This document shows, in pieces, positions 1-7,884 of a stretch of 45,275 nucleotides of DNA. The notes under the pieces are model-generated. The model had not been told where the DNA came from, did no database searches, and saw only the letters and a program-made list of their open reading frames with translations. Origin of the DNA: Oscillospiraceae bacterium (GTDB lineage Bacteria; Bacillota; Clostridia; Oscillospirales; Oscillospiraceae); assembly GCA_015068135.1 (NCBI GenBank), contig SVLB01000021.1, forward strand, positions 1 to 45,275, written 5' to 3'. A program made the translations under genes and the position numbers. How positions within the stretch are numbered: the stretch's first letter is position 1; every line of letters begins with the position of its first letter.

Positions 1-127
1 ATAGCTAAAAATCGCCGATCTTCGACAGAAGATTGGCGATTTTTACTTCTTCACTATTACCTATTCACTCTTCACTAAAATCCACCCGGCGATTTTTGGA
101 AAGTAATAAGTAATAGTGAATAGTGAA
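1..127. repeat. Intergenic repeat, copy 1 (cut by window start)
   Basis: This 127-bp block recurs without a mismatch at 249-375. It contains a terminator-like hairpin (AAAAATCGCC at 7-16 pairing with GGCGATTTTT at 35-44, with inner ATCTTC-GACA-GAAGAT) and a second inverted pair made of TTCACTATT-type and AATAGTGAA-type words near 46-58 and 118-131. There is no coding potential: the reverse 61-codon frame running through it has no ribosome site and simply follows the repeat. It may extend left of the window. Confidence 0.85.
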
Positions 128-186
128 GAAGTAAAGGTATCCGCTTCGCGGATGATTTAGAATTAATTGCGGGAGTTCAAATTCAT

Positions 187-228
187 ACGCAAAACATGTG
201 ACGCAAAACATGTGACGCAAAACATGTG
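187..228. repeat. Three tandem copies of a 14-bp unit
   Basis: ACGCAAAACATGTG is present three times back to back (187-200, 201-214, 215-228) between the two copies of the 127-bp repeat. It is too short and has no unique spacers, so it is not a CRISPR array. The function is unknown; slippage-type expansion is the simplest origin. Confidence 0.85.
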
Positions 229-248
229 AAATATCTTTTTCGTAGCCC

Positions 249-375
249 ATAGCTAAAAATCGCCGATCTTCGACAGAAGATTGGCGATTTTTACTTCTTC
301 ACTATTACCTATTCACTCTTCACTAAAATCCACCCGGCGATTTTTGGAAAGTAATAAGTAATAGTGAATAGTGAA
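249..375. repeat. Intergenic repeat, copy 2
   Basis: Identical to 1-127, in the same orientation. It ends 8 bp before the -35 box of the next promoter, so the repeat abuts but does not include that promoter. Its hairpin (about 255-292) could end transcription arriving from the left. Confidence 0.85.
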
Positions 376-383
376 TAAGTATA

Positions 384-412
384 TTGCAAAACCAACATTT
401 CACCTCTATAAT
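384..412 (+). promoter_or_regulatory. Sigma-A-type promoter for the 442-1235 gene pair
   Basis: TTGCAA (384-389), a 17-bp spacer and TATAAT (407-412): near-consensus boxes with ideal spacing, about 30 bp before the start codon at 442. A ribosome site GAGGTGG follows at 430-436. Confidence 0.75.
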
Positions 413-441
413 AAACATATCCAGTTTATGAGGTGGTCATT

Positions 442-792
442 ATGACAGATAGTCCCTTGTTGGCAAAATCCAAGGCTTTTGCATTGGAGATCATTCGAGT
501 TTGCAACGAGATAAAGCGCAGTCAAAAAGAAAGTATTCTAACAAATCAGCTCGTTCGCTCCGGGACAAGTATCGGTGCCAATATCCGCGAAGCCTTTTAT
601 GCACACGGTAGGGCTGATTTTATTGCTAAATTGCAAATCGCTCTAAAGGAATGTTCTGAAAGTGAGTATTGGCTGGAACTGCTGATTGAGAGTGGCTATC
701 ATGGTGACAAAGCGATTCTTGATCGGTGTGTTGAGATAAAGCGTATCTTGATTTCTTCGATCAACACTGCAAAGGAGAATACCCAGAAATGA
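442..792 (+). CDS. Four-helix-bundle (23S rRNA intervening-sequence-type) protein
   Basis: This 116-residue helical protein matches the 'four helix bundle protein' family, first noticed as the protein encoded in 23S rRNA intervening sequences. Recognisable signatures are the LVRSGTSIGANIREA segment in the first third and the KLQIALKECSESEYWLELL segment in the middle. The biochemical role of the family is unknown. I chose the ATG at 442 over the GTG at 433 because the GTG lies inside the ribosome site GAGGTGG (430-436). The stop codon overlaps the ATG of the next gene (ATGA), so the two are probably translationally coupled. Family members are often accessory genes and this one is AT-rich compared with the rest of the window. 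Confidence 0.85.
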   Translation: MTDSPLLAKSKAFALEIIRVCNEIKRSQKESILTNQLVRSGTSIGANIREAFYAHGRADFIAKLQIALKECSESEYWLELLIESGYHGDKAILDRCVEIKRILISSINTAKENTQK

Positions 793-1235
793 CGCCAATT
801 GATGTGTTTTCTATTCGTGAAGCAATCTCTTCCGATGCAACCGCCATTTGGCAGCTTAATTGCGATGAGATGGGTTATCAATACTCTTTGGTTGATACGA
901 TACAGAACATAACAAAACTTCTCAGCAGTAATTCCGACAGAATCTATGTTGCTGTTTATGATGATACAATCGTTGGTTATGTCCACGCAAATGATTACGA
1001 CTTGATTTATGCACCGCATCTAAAAAACATTATGGGTATAGCGGTATCAAGCAAATACAAGCGAAAGGGTATTGGAAGAGCATTGTTGCAACAAGTTGAG
1101 CATTGGGCTCGTGAAACCGGCGCATCTGGCATCCGTTTGGTTTCTGGTGCAACCAGAACAGACGCACACGCTTTCTATCGACACTGCGGCTTTGAAGGAA
1201 ACAAAGAGCAGATCAATCTCAAGAAAATGTTCTAA
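789..1235 (+). CDS. GNAT family N-acetyltransferase
   Basis: A 148-residue single-domain GNAT protein that would transfer an acetyl group from acetyl-CoA to an unidentified amine. The acetyl-CoA-binding motif A reads YKRKGIGRALL (about residues 90-100, pattern R-x-x-G-x-G), preceded by the beta-4 strand IMGIAV. The C-terminal AHAFYRHCGFE is the usual motif-B tail of the fold. AAAGGAG lies about 8 nt upstream of the ATG, inside the end of the previous gene, with a 4-nt overlap. The substrate cannot be told from sequence. Similar small GNATs modify aminoglycosides, ribosomal proteins or toxins, but nothing here favours one of these. Confidence 0.9.
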   Translation: MTPIDVFSIREAISSDATAIWQLNCDEMGYQYSLVDTIQNITKLLSSNSDRIYVAVYDDTIVGYVHANDYDLIYAPHLKNIMGIAVSSKYKRKGIGRALLQQVEHWARETGASGIRLVSGATRTDAHAFYRHCGFEGNKEQINLKKMF

Positions 1236-1373
1236 ATATCCAAATCATTTTGACCAACCTTTAATTCATATTTCAAAAGTTCACAAAATACTTTATACTA
1301 TTATGTTTTTCGAACTTTTGCTCCAGCATTTTAACACAGTAAATCTCAAGAGATTCATTTCGATCAATCTTGT

Positions 1374-1415
1374 CAAATCAAAAAACCAGACCTTTCGGTC
1401 TGGTTTTTTGATTTG
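1374..1415. terminator. Strong bidirectional intrinsic terminator
   Basis: A perfect 19-bp stem (1374-1392 with 1397-1415), TTTC loop, GC core CCAGACC/GGTCTGG, and A and T runs on both sides. It can end the GNAT transcript on + and anything read through the tRNA-tail element on -. Confidence 0.9.
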
Positions 1416-1547
1416 GTGGGGGATGGTGATTCGAACCCATCTAAATGTGGCGCGGATGAGCGCCACCGGCGAGGGCTTGACCGAGCCGAACCTTTATTTT
1501 CTTTCGCATCAAGCGAAAGAAAATGCAAATCGAATCCACCATCGGCG
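1414..1547 (-). other. tRNA-tail hairpin element, copy at 1.4 kb
   Basis: Read on the minus strand it starts with GATGGTGGATTCGA (1543-1530). It runs through an 11-bp hairpin (1497-1507 with 1513-1523) and a 7-bp hairpin (GTGGCGC 1447-1453 with GCGCCAC 1460-1466). It ends with GGGTTCGAATC, then acceptor-like sequence finishing CCCCCACCA (1437-1414), followed at once by the terminator. The tail looks like a tRNA T-arm plus 3' acceptor with CCA, but no complete tRNA precedes it. The tail pairs with the 5' end over 13 bp with one bulged base. Junction words TGCATTTT, AAAATAAAGGT and ATGGGTTCGA are shared or nearly so with the copy at 40.4 kb. Open frames crossing it are not credible genes. Confidence 0.7.
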
Positions 1548-1572
1548 AAATAATAATGCAAGGGGGCAAGAT

Positions 1573-1887
1573 TTAACACCCCACCCTACTCCATGTCTGC
1601 GAGGTATGCGTATTCGATCCCAAAAGCGCCTTTGCCTTTGTATACAGGACAATGACATCCCCAGCGAGGCAACCGCCAATCGCAACGCCCCGCAGATCAC
1701 TTTTCAAAATCGTTACGCGTTTGAGACCCATCCTGTCAATGTCCGCGTCACTGCAATCTCCCGCTAAGACAGTGTTTTCTGCCTGTTCATCCAGTTTGTC
1801 GTTCACATCAATAATATGGTAGCGGTCCGGATATTTGAGCAATAAAAAGATCCGGCTTTTCTTTTGGATCAGCAAACAGCGCTCCAT
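1573..1887 (-). CDS. Small protein of unknown function
   Basis: A 104-residue protein I do not recognise. The start is placed at the ATG at 1887 because TTGGAGGTGAC ends a few bases upstream. The longer frame (to 1920) has no ribosome site. The sequence is mixed hydrophobic and charged, with no signal peptide or membrane span: an N-terminal strand-rich part (RIFLLLKYPDRYHIIDV), an acidic middle, and a C-terminal part with a GGCLAGDVIVLYTK segment. The last residues run into repeat-rich sequence near the tRNA-tail element, so the C-terminus may have been altered. It is convergent with the GNAT gene and divergent from the sigma-factor operon, about 195 bp away. It may well be real, but no function is offered. 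Confidence 0.55.
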   Translation of the reverse strand: MERCLLIQKKSRIFLLLKYPDRYHIIDVNDKLDEQAENTVLAGDCSDADIDRMGLKRVTILKSDLRGVAIGGCLAGDVIVLYTKAKALLGSNTHTSQTWSRVGC

Positions 1888-2082
1888 ACCTGTCACCTCC
1901 AAGGTCAGTAACGGTTTCATAATGGCTACAGTATATCATAGTCGGGTATTCACCGCAATCAAAACTGCAAAAAACTTCCTCCATAGCTTTTCATTCGGCA
2001 AAACCTGTGCTACAATATTTTCATTCCCATCTGCAACCTTTGCCGTTTTTTTACGAGTAGATAGGTGAAAGGGGTGATCCAC

Positions 2083-2637
2083 ATGGAAGACAGCCAGATC
2101 GTAGCGCTGTACTGGAAACGGGATGAGCAAGCCATTGTCCAGACCCAATCCAAGTACGGAAAATACTGCCACTGCATTGCCAGCAACATTTTGCCCGTGT
2201 ATGAAGACGCGCAGGAATGTGTAAACGATACCTATTTGGCCGCCTGGAACAGTATACCTCCCCATCGGCCCACAGTGCTTTCCTCCTTCCTGGGAAAACT
2301 CACCCGCCGTATCAGTCTGGACCGTTGGCGAAGCACTCAGGCAAAAAAACGTGGCGGCGGCACGGTACCCTTGGTCCTGGATGAGCTGGGTGAATGTATT
2401 CCCGGCGGCTCTGACCCGGCGGCACAGGTGGAAGCCCGGGAGCTAGCCCTGGCTGTTGGTCGTTTTTTGGACACACTGACCGATTCCCAGCGCAGGCTCT
2501 TTTTGCTCCGCTATTTCCGGTTGGACAGTGTACCCCAGGCCGCTGAGCAATGCCACCTCTCCGTCAGTAAGGCAAAGTCCGTCCTACATAGGCTTCGCAA
2601 ACAGCTGCGTACTTATTTGCAGAAGGAGGGATACTGA
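2083..2637 (+). CDS. ECF-type sigma-70 family RNA polymerase sigma factor
   Basis: A 184-residue sigma factor with region 2 in the N-terminal half (EDAQECVNDTYLAAWNSIPP, then FLGKLTRRISLDRWR) and region 4 at about residues 125-180 (DSQRRLFLLRYF ... AAEQCHLSVSKAKSVLHRLRKQLR, a helix-turn-helix). Length and the absence of regions 1 and 3 fit the extracytoplasmic-function group. I start at the ATG at 2083 because AAAGGGGTGAT sits 7 nt upstream; the in-frame GTG at 2065 precedes that site. The stop overlaps the next start (TGATG), and that gene encodes a membrane protein. This is the usual sigma/anti-sigma pairing, so the factor is probably held inactive until a cell-envelope signal arrives. A weak promoter (TACAAT at 2011-2016) lies upstream. 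Confidence 0.9.
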   Translation: MEDSQIVALYWKRDEQAIVQTQSKYGKYCHCIASNILPVYEDAQECVNDTYLAAWNSIPPHRPTVLSSFLGKLTRRISLDRWRSTQAKKRGGGTVPLVLDELGECIPGGSDPAAQVEARELALAVGRFLDTLTDSQRRLFLLRYFRLDSVPQAAEQCHLSVSKAKSVLHRLRKQLRTYLQKEGY

Positions 2638-4058
2638 TGAACCCGGATAAGCTTCTAGATGCCATCGGTCTTTTAGATGACCGCCATTTTTCCGAAGAGC
2701 AGACCGCAAAACCCGTTTCCTGGCGCAGACGACTCTCTGTCGCCTTGGCGGCAGTCCTGGCCCTATGCCTTTGCATAGGCACGGCTCTGGCCGTCAGCCC
2801 GCAATTGCGGAAGCTTGTTTTTTCCATTTTCCACATAAAGACCACGGAGACCCCACCGGCAGTCACCGCCTCCTCCCCTACCCAGTCCGGCACCGCGCCT
2901 ACTCAGTCCCCCCTGCAGGAGTTGGGGATCGTGGATATTGACGGTGCTGTAGAGGCCATGTATTTTACCACAGATGGCATCGTACTGACCTATGACAGCG
3001 GTTTTTATACCTGCTCCCGCACGGATCCCGACGTCCCGGCGACCGATGCCGCCTTTTGGGAGATCCGCAGTGACGGCATCGTCAATATAGGCGCAGAGCG
3101 CATAGATTTCACCCTATCCCACGGAGATCGCAGTTTCCGTATCCTTTTCGACTATGCCATAATCGCCGGAAGGCTGTGCATCAAGGTATGGCCCATGGGT
3201 CTGGACAAAAACCCCATCGGCAACGGCTGGAACGTGACCGCCATCGGGCAGCGAACCGACGTGGCCCTTCTGTCCGTCCCCGTAAGCACCGGCACCGACT
3301 ATACCCACGATTATCTTTTGCTGGATCTGACCACCCTGGAAACCACCGATCTTTTGTCATCCATTGATCGTTCCGACCTGATCCTTGACTATTTATGGCT
3401 GACCGATGATCTGCACTGGGGGCTTCTTACAGGCATCGGTGGCGGCGACTACTGGTGGGTCTGCGATCTGACCCGCAATACCCTGATCTCTTTGAATGAC
3501 TTGACCGGCGTAACCGCCACGGAGCCCTATTTTTTGGATAATGAGACCCTGGTGTTCCAGGAGGCTTTGGGGAACCGGCGGATCAATCTGCACCGACTTC
3601 AGCTCGCCACCGGCACAGGGCAGTGTCTGCTATCAGACATTCCCCTCCGTCAGAAAGGCAGTCCCGGTTATCGGGGAATCCAGCGCAACGGCGCTCAGGG
3701 GGCCCACTGTCTGATCTATGGGGACGACGGCACCGTGACCCTTTATGATCTGCGCACGCAAAGCAAACTTCCCCTGACCGGGATCGATCCCGACAGGCTC
3801 ATTACCTCCGAAAGTCCCGACGGCAGCCGTGTTCTGCTTGCCTACGAAGAGCGCAATGACCAGGGACATTTAGGCTACGGCTTTTCCCAATTGGGCATCC
3901 TGGATCCGGAAACCGGCGTCGTTCGGATGCTCACCCGGCAAGTCAATGGCTCCCCCGAAGATCTTCGAGGCTGGCTAAGCAGAGACACAGTCGCCATAAC
4001 CGCAACGGATGCTGCCGGGAATTACTATGTATATGTGTACACATTTCGCAATGATTGA
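2637..4058 (+). CDS. Membrane anti-sigma-like protein with large extracytoplasmic domain
   Basis: 473 residues. Residues 1-28 form a short cytoplasmic head (LDAIGLLDDRHFSEEQ), residues about 31-52 a membrane span (LSVALAAVLALCLCIGTALAV), then a Thr/Ser/Pro-rich linker (about 70-95) and about 375 residues outside. The outer part has repeated strand-like blocks with D-G, Y-D-L and D-P-E-T-G turns (for example YGDDGTVTLYDL and LGILDPETGVVRML) that resemble a beta-propeller. The first gene of the operon is an ECF sigma factor and the genes overlap by one base, so the head probably binds sigma and the outer domain senses. The head lacks an obvious zinc-binding HxxxCxxC motif. The role is inferred from context; the family name is uncertain. 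Confidence 0.7.
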   Translation: MNPDKLLDAIGLLDDRHFSEEQTAKPVSWRRRLSVALAAVLALCLCIGTALAVSPQLRKLVFSIFHIKTTETPPAVTASSPTQSGTAPTQSPLQELGIVDIDGAVEAMYFTTDGIVLTYDSGFYTCSRTDPDVPATDAAFWEIRSDGIVNIGAERIDFTLSHGDRSFRILFDYAIIAGRLCIKVWPMGLDKNPIGNGWNVTAIGQRTDVALLSVPVSTGTDYTHDYLLLDLTTLETTDLLSSIDRSDLILDYLWLTDDLHWGLLTGIGGGDYWWVCDLTRNTLISLNDLTGVTATEPYFLDNETLVFQEALGNRRINLHRLQLATGTGQCLLSDIPLRQKGSPGYRGIQRNGAQGAHCLIYGDDGTVTLYDLRTQSKLPLTGIDPDRLITSESPDGSRVLLAYEERNDQGHLGYGFSQLGILDPETGVVRMLTRQVNGSPEDLRGWLSRDTVAITATDAAGNYYVYVYTFRND

Positions 4059-4073
4059 AAGGATCTTTTTACT

Positions 4074-4895
4074 ATGCTTCAGGATCTGACCTACGGTATT
4101 CTTGACAATCAATACAAAAACCTCTCCCCGGAGGTGGGGGACGTTGCCCTTTGCTTCCGGGATGGGCAGGTGCTTCTTCACCGGGATGCAAATGATCGCC
4201 TGACCCTGACCCGGTTCTCCTCCCCTGCCCCGGGCCGATATCTATTCTCCTTGCAGGAAAACCGGTATTTTCTGTATTCTGATGATACCGCTGACTGGGA
4301 ATCGGATTTTTCCTGGGAGCCGGTACGGCAGCTGCGCCAGCTGCAGAGCAAGGATATTTGCTTTGCCATTATGACCGGGTGGCATCTTTATAACTGGTAC
4401 GAAAGTAACCGCTTCTGCGGCAAATGCGGTACTGTCACAGTCCATGATAACCTGCAAAGAATGCTTTCGTGTCCCCATTGCAAAAATATGATCTTTCCCC
4501 GGATCAATCCTGCGGTGATCATTGCCGTGACAGATGGAGACCGGCTTTTATTAAGCAAATACGCAGGCCGCGCCTACACCCGTTATGCCCTCCTTGCGGG
4601 CTTTACGGAAATTGGCGAGACCCCGGAGCAGACCGTTGCCCGGGAGGTCATGGAGGAAGTGGGACTGAAGGTCAAAAACATCCGCTACTACAAAAGCCAG
4701 CCCTGGGGCGTGGACGGGAATCTTCTTTTGGGTTTTTTCTGCGATCTGGACGGAGACAGTACCATTCACCTGGACGAAACAGAGCTTTCCATGGCTGCCT
4801 TCTATCCAAGAGACGCGCTTCCCGCCAAGGACGACGGCATCAGCCTCACCCGGGAGATGATCCGAGTCTTTGAAGAAGGACGGGAACCGAAATGA
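4074..4895 (+). CDS. nudC: NAD(+) diphosphatase / NADH pyrophosphatase (NudC-type Nudix hydrolase)
   Basis: 273 residues with the three NudC hallmarks in order: an N-terminal beta domain (1-110), a zinc ribbon with Cys115, Cys118, Cys133 and Cys136, and a Nudix domain with the box from Gly176 to Leu198 (G-x5-E-x7-REVMEEVGL). The NudC specificity motif SQPWG is at 208-212. The family cleaves NADH to NMNH and AMP and can also remove NAD caps from RNA 5' ends. The start ATG follows AAAGGA by about 8 nt and lies 15 nt after the anti-sigma-like gene, so it is probably the third gene of the sigma operon. Whether it belongs functionally to that regulon cannot be seen. Confidence 0.93.
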   Translation: MLQDLTYGILDNQYKNLSPEVGDVALCFRDGQVLLHRDANDRLTLTRFSSPAPGRYLFSLQENRYFLYSDDTADWESDFSWEPVRQLRQLQSKDICFAIMTGWHLYNWYESNRFCGKCGTVTVHDNLQRMLSCPHCKNMIFPRINPAVIIAVTDGDRLLLSKYAGRAYTRYALLAGFTEIGETPEQTVAREVMEEVGLKVKNIRYYKSQPWGVDGNLLLGFFCDLDGDSTIHLDETELSMAAFYPRDALPAKDDGISLTREMIRVFEEGREPK

Positions 4896-4922
4896 ACATT
4901 TTTTGAATAATAGGTTTTCAGA

Positions 4923-4951
4923 TTGTAATTTTCCCCCAAACGTGGTATAGT
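4923..4951 (+). promoter_or_regulatory. Promoter of the LTA-synthase-like gene
   Basis: TTGTAA (4923-4928), a 17-bp spacer and TATAGT (4946-4951), followed by TAGGAGGC (4968-4975) and the ATG at 4983. This separates the gene from the sigma/NudC operon. Confidence 0.7.
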
Positions 4952-4982
4952 AAGGGAAACTATCCTTTAGGAGGCATTTTCA

Positions 4983-6944
4983 ATGAGTTCTGATGCCCAG
5001 GAGCGGAAAAGCCCCTTCTCCTTCCCCATAAAAAAAGAGCAGTGGCTTTCCCTTTTGGAGAAGATCGGGATGGGCACTGTCCGATATCTTCTGTTTTTTG
5101 TTATGTTTTTCGCTGTGGAGGTGTATGCCTACATCCTCCTGGATCCCAGCGATCTGATGTCCTTGGCCTTCGGTGCCTGCTGGTCCGCCATTTTGGCCTC
5201 CATTGTCTATGCTCTGCCCCGGCTGGCCGGGCGCATCGTCTTTGGCATTTTGTATTTCGTTTTGGCCATCTGGACTGTGGCCCAGGTGGGCTATTATCAG
5301 GTTTTCGGTGATAAGCTCATGTGGATCACCACCGCGTTTTTTGCCGGTGAGGGTGCCGAATTTTTAGGTGATGTGCTGGCCTCCTTTTCCACCCTGTGGT
5401 GGATCCTCAGTATCCTGCTGGTCGCCGGTGGAGTCGTGGTGATCATCTGGTTTCCCAAGCCCATGAAGCGGCTGTATTCCCGGCTATTTTTGCTGATCCC
5501 TGTATTTGTTGGCATTTTGGGGATCGCCACATTGCCGGAGGTGATCTTCCTGCGGGACAACGATATTTGGGGCACCCGGTCGGAATACGCCCAGTCCTCC
5601 TCTTACCGCGCCACCTATAATACCATGTACGATGCCAAAAACGTATACGATATGGTGGGTATGTATCAGCTGACCTACCGGGATATCTGGAAGAATGTGA
5701 TCTATCCCCTCACGCCCTCCTACCGTGACAGCATTCAAAAAGAGGTCCAGCAGATCAACGACCATTTTGATCAGCGGGGCGACCACACGGATAACGAAAT
5801 GACCGGAATGTTTGCGGGTAAAAATGTGGTTTTGGTCCTTATGGAGAGCATGGATGATTATATGATCACCCCGGAGGACACCCCCACCCTGTACCGGATG
5901 ATGGGAGAGGGTATCAACTTTACCCAGTTTTATACCCCCGGCTACGGCAGTGCCCGTACCATCAACTCGGAATTCTGCATGAATACCGGCATTTACCTGC
6001 CCACCACCGGTAAATATGTCTTTAACTATGTCACCAACGACTGGAAGCAGTCCATCGCCTCTCAGATGACCGCTAACGGCTACACCTCTGAGGTGTTTCA
6101 CTACAACTCCCCGGATTTCTACAGCCGCGGAGTCTTCGAGCCTGCCATGGGCTACCGCACCTACAACGCCTACGAGTATTACACCCAGGACAAGGACGCA
6201 CTGTATGACGACTGTCTGCTTTTTGATATCCCGGAGCTGAGCGAATTATTCTTCCGGGAAGGGCCTACCTTTAATACCATTATCACCCGTTCCGCCCATT
6301 TAAGCTATGTCTACAATGAAGTGCTCAGCTATTGGGGACTGAAGCAATATCCCGAATACCGGGGCAAATACGGCAGTCAGGAAGAGGACTGCGCAAGACT
6401 CAAGGCCCGGTTGGTGGACGATATGTTTACCCGGCTTCTGGAGGAGCTGGAGGCCAAGGGGCAGCTGGATAACACGGTGATCATCGGCATGACCGATCAC
6501 TACACCTACGGCTACAAAAATGTGGAGGAGATGCTGGCCCTTTCCGGTGTCAGCGAGGACCTTTCCATTTTGCTGGAAAAGACCCCCTGCTTTGTTTGGA
6601 GTACCGACTGCCCTCAGATGGAGGTCACCAAGACCCTGAACACCGCGGACCTGGTGCCCACAATGCTCAATCTCATGGGCTTTAAGACTGAATGCCGCTA
6701 TTTGGGTCAGGATGCCTTTGATCCCAATTACGTCGGCTATGCCATCTTCCCCAACGGTGACTGGATCAGCGATGGCGTGATCTGTCAGGTAGGTGCCGGA
6801 GGTGATATGAAAGTGCTGGCGAACGACAACGGGAAGACCCTGACCCAGGAGTATTTGGAGGGTATGTGTGTCACTGCCAACCAATTTATCCACATCAGTA
6901 ATTTACTGCTCACCTCCGATTATTACAGTACCATTGATGAATAA
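4983..6944 (+). CDS. LTA synthase family protein (phosphoglycerol transferase, sulfatase fold)
   Basis: 653 residues. The N-terminal third holds about five membrane spans (roughly 30-180: LLFFVMFFAVEVYAYILL, FGILYFVLAIWTVAQVGYY, ILSILLVAGGVVVIIWF, LFLLIPVFVGILGIATL). The rest is an extracellular alkaline-phosphatase/sulfatase domain. Metal and catalytic residues can be placed: Glu288 in LVLMESMDD, the presumed nucleophile Thr326 in GSARTINSEF, and Asp505-His506 in GMTDHYTYG. LtaS-type enzymes move glycerol phosphate from phosphatidylglycerol onto lipoteichoic acid or other envelope glycans. Length agrees with LtaS (about 650). It has its own promoter and terminator. The substrate (LTA or another envelope polymer) is not decidable from one paralogue. 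Confidence 0.9.
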   Translation: MSSDAQERKSPFSFPIKKEQWLSLLEKIGMGTVRYLLFFVMFFAVEVYAYILLDPSDLMSLAFGACWSAILASIVYALPRLAGRIVFGILYFVLAIWTVAQVGYYQVFGDKLMWITTAFFAGEGAEFLGDVLASFSTLWWILSILLVAGGVVVIIWFPKPMKRLYSRLFLLIPVFVGILGIATLPEVIFLRDNDIWGTRSEYAQSSSYRATYNTMYDAKNVYDMVGMYQLTYRDIWKNVIYPLTPSYRDSIQKEVQQINDHFDQRGDHTDNEMTGMFAGKNVVLVLMESMDDYMITPEDTPTLYRMMGEGINFTQFYTPGYGSARTINSEFCMNTGIYLPTTGKYVFNYVTNDWKQSIASQMTANGYTSEVFHYNSPDFYSRGVFEPAMGYRTYNAYEYYTQDKDALYDDCLLFDIPELSELFFREGPTFNTIITRSAHLSYVYNEVLSYWGLKQYPEYRGKYGSQEEDCARLKARLVDDMFTRLLEELEAKGQLDNTVIIGMTDHYTYGYKNVEEMLALSGVSEDLSILLEKTPCFVWSTDCPQMEVTKTLNTADLVPTMLNLMGFKTECRYLGQDAFDPNYVGYAIFPNGDWISDGVICQVGAGGDMKVLANDNGKTLTQEYLEGMCVTANQFIHISNLLLTSDYYSTIDE

Positions 6945-6960
6945 CTGTCTGTAAAGAAAT

Positions 6961-6995
6961 ATGCTGTCATCCCTCGACACTTGGGATGACAGCAT
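6961..6995 (+). terminator. Intrinsic terminator after the LTA-synthase-like gene
   Basis: ATGCTGTCATCCC (6961-6973) pairs perfectly with GGGATGACAGCAT (6983-6995) across a 9-nt loop, then TTTCTTATTTATT. It lies 16 nt after the stop codon. Between here and 7126 I see only a short CGGGGTCATGACCCCG palindrome (7098-7113) near the convergent gene end. Confidence 0.85.
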
Positions 6996-7126
6996 TTCTT
7001 ATTTATTCGGCTTTCCCATACCCGACAGGGGGTATCATTCGTGTGAAAACATTTCCGGGAGGGCATCCGTAGGATTTACCGGGTACGCGTTTTACGGCGG
7101 GGTCATGACCCCGTTCTACGGATCCT

Positions 7127-7870
7127 TTACAGGAAAACCAAATAAAGGACCCCGTAGATCACCGGCTGATGGGCAAGGTAAATGATCAGGGAATGTCTGC
7201 CCAGCCATTCCAGGGGCTTGCAGGAAACTTTTGTAAGCAGACCTTGCCGGCGGTGTTTCTCCACGACCCGATAGGCAAAGCACCCCATCCAAAAGGAAAA
7301 TAGCCACGGGATCAGGGGTACATAGTCCGAGGAAGAAAAGGCCGTCCCGGGAAAGCCCAGATAGGCAGTGAACAGATTGCTGTAAAGCCAGTCGGGAAGG
7401 CGTACCAGTTCCCTTCCGCAAAAAGTAAGCCTTTCCGATTCTGCATCCTGGGTCAGCAAAAAAAGAAGCAAACACAGAAAAAAACCGGCATAGGGATCGC
7501 ATTTTTTAAGGATCGGCTTTCCTGCCGCAGATAGCACCATTGCACTGCCCAGGAAGGTCAGGATCCCAAAGTGAATGGGATGCTCCGGCAAAACCAGCAG
7601 GGTGACCAGGGTCACCACAGCGCCGCAGCCTAAGGTGATCAGTCCCCGTTTCACCGGCTGCTTTCCCATAAGGAAGCAAAATCCGGAGATCAGAACAAAC
7701 ATCCAGCGAATACTGCGCTGGACCACCCAACCTCCAGGTCCGGTAAACCAGGGCCAGGCAACACCGTGGATATGGACAAGATCCCAGGTAATATGGTAGG
7801 CAACCATAAAGACGATCGCCAGCCCCCGCAGCATGTCAATGGTACGGTAACGTGTTTTTGTCAGTTCCAT
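7127..7870 (-). CDS. Heparan-alpha-glucosaminide N-acetyltransferase-like membrane protein (DUF1624)
   Basis: 247 residues, about seven membrane spans. The opening RYRTIDMLRGLAIVFMVAYHITWDL is the diagnostic segment of the DUF1624/YeiB-like acyltransferase family, and the C-terminal LEWLGRHSLIIYLAHQPVIYG is its last signature. Relatives carry acetyl groups across membranes onto sugars; in bacteria the substrate is mostly unknown. The start ATG at 7870 follows GAAAGGTAC. It lies 14 nt downstream of the AraC-type regulator gene, so the two are co-transcribed. Membership suggests, but does not prove, a role with the glycoside cluster on the other side of the regulator. Confidence 0.85.
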   Translation of the reverse strand: MELTKTRYRTIDMLRGLAIVFMVAYHITWDLVHIHGVAWPWFTGPGGWVVQRSIRWMFVLISGFCFLMGKQPVKRGLITLGCGAVVTLVTLLVLPEHPIHFGILTFLGSAMVLSAAGKPILKKCDPYAGFFLCLLLFLLTQDAESERLTFCGRELVRLPDWLYSNLFTAYLGFPGTAFSSSDYVPLIPWLFSFWMGCFAYRVVEKHRRQGLLTKVSCKPLEWLGRHSLIIYLAHQPVIYGVLYLVFL

Positions 7871-7884
7871 TTTTTGTACCTTTC

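Noticed and set aside
187..228. Possible CRISPR mini-array
   Set aside because: The 14-bp units are directly adjacent with no spacers, and no cas genes are present.
1414..1490. A complete tRNA gene on the minus strand
   Set aside because: Only a T-arm-like and CCA-like end is present; no matching 5' acceptor strand, D-arm or anticodon arm can be drawn, and the T-stem has a mismatch.
1072..1767. 231-codon + strand frame from the GNAT gene into the tRNA-tail element
   Set aside because: It starts inside the GNAT gene in another frame and crosses a strong terminator and structured repeat.
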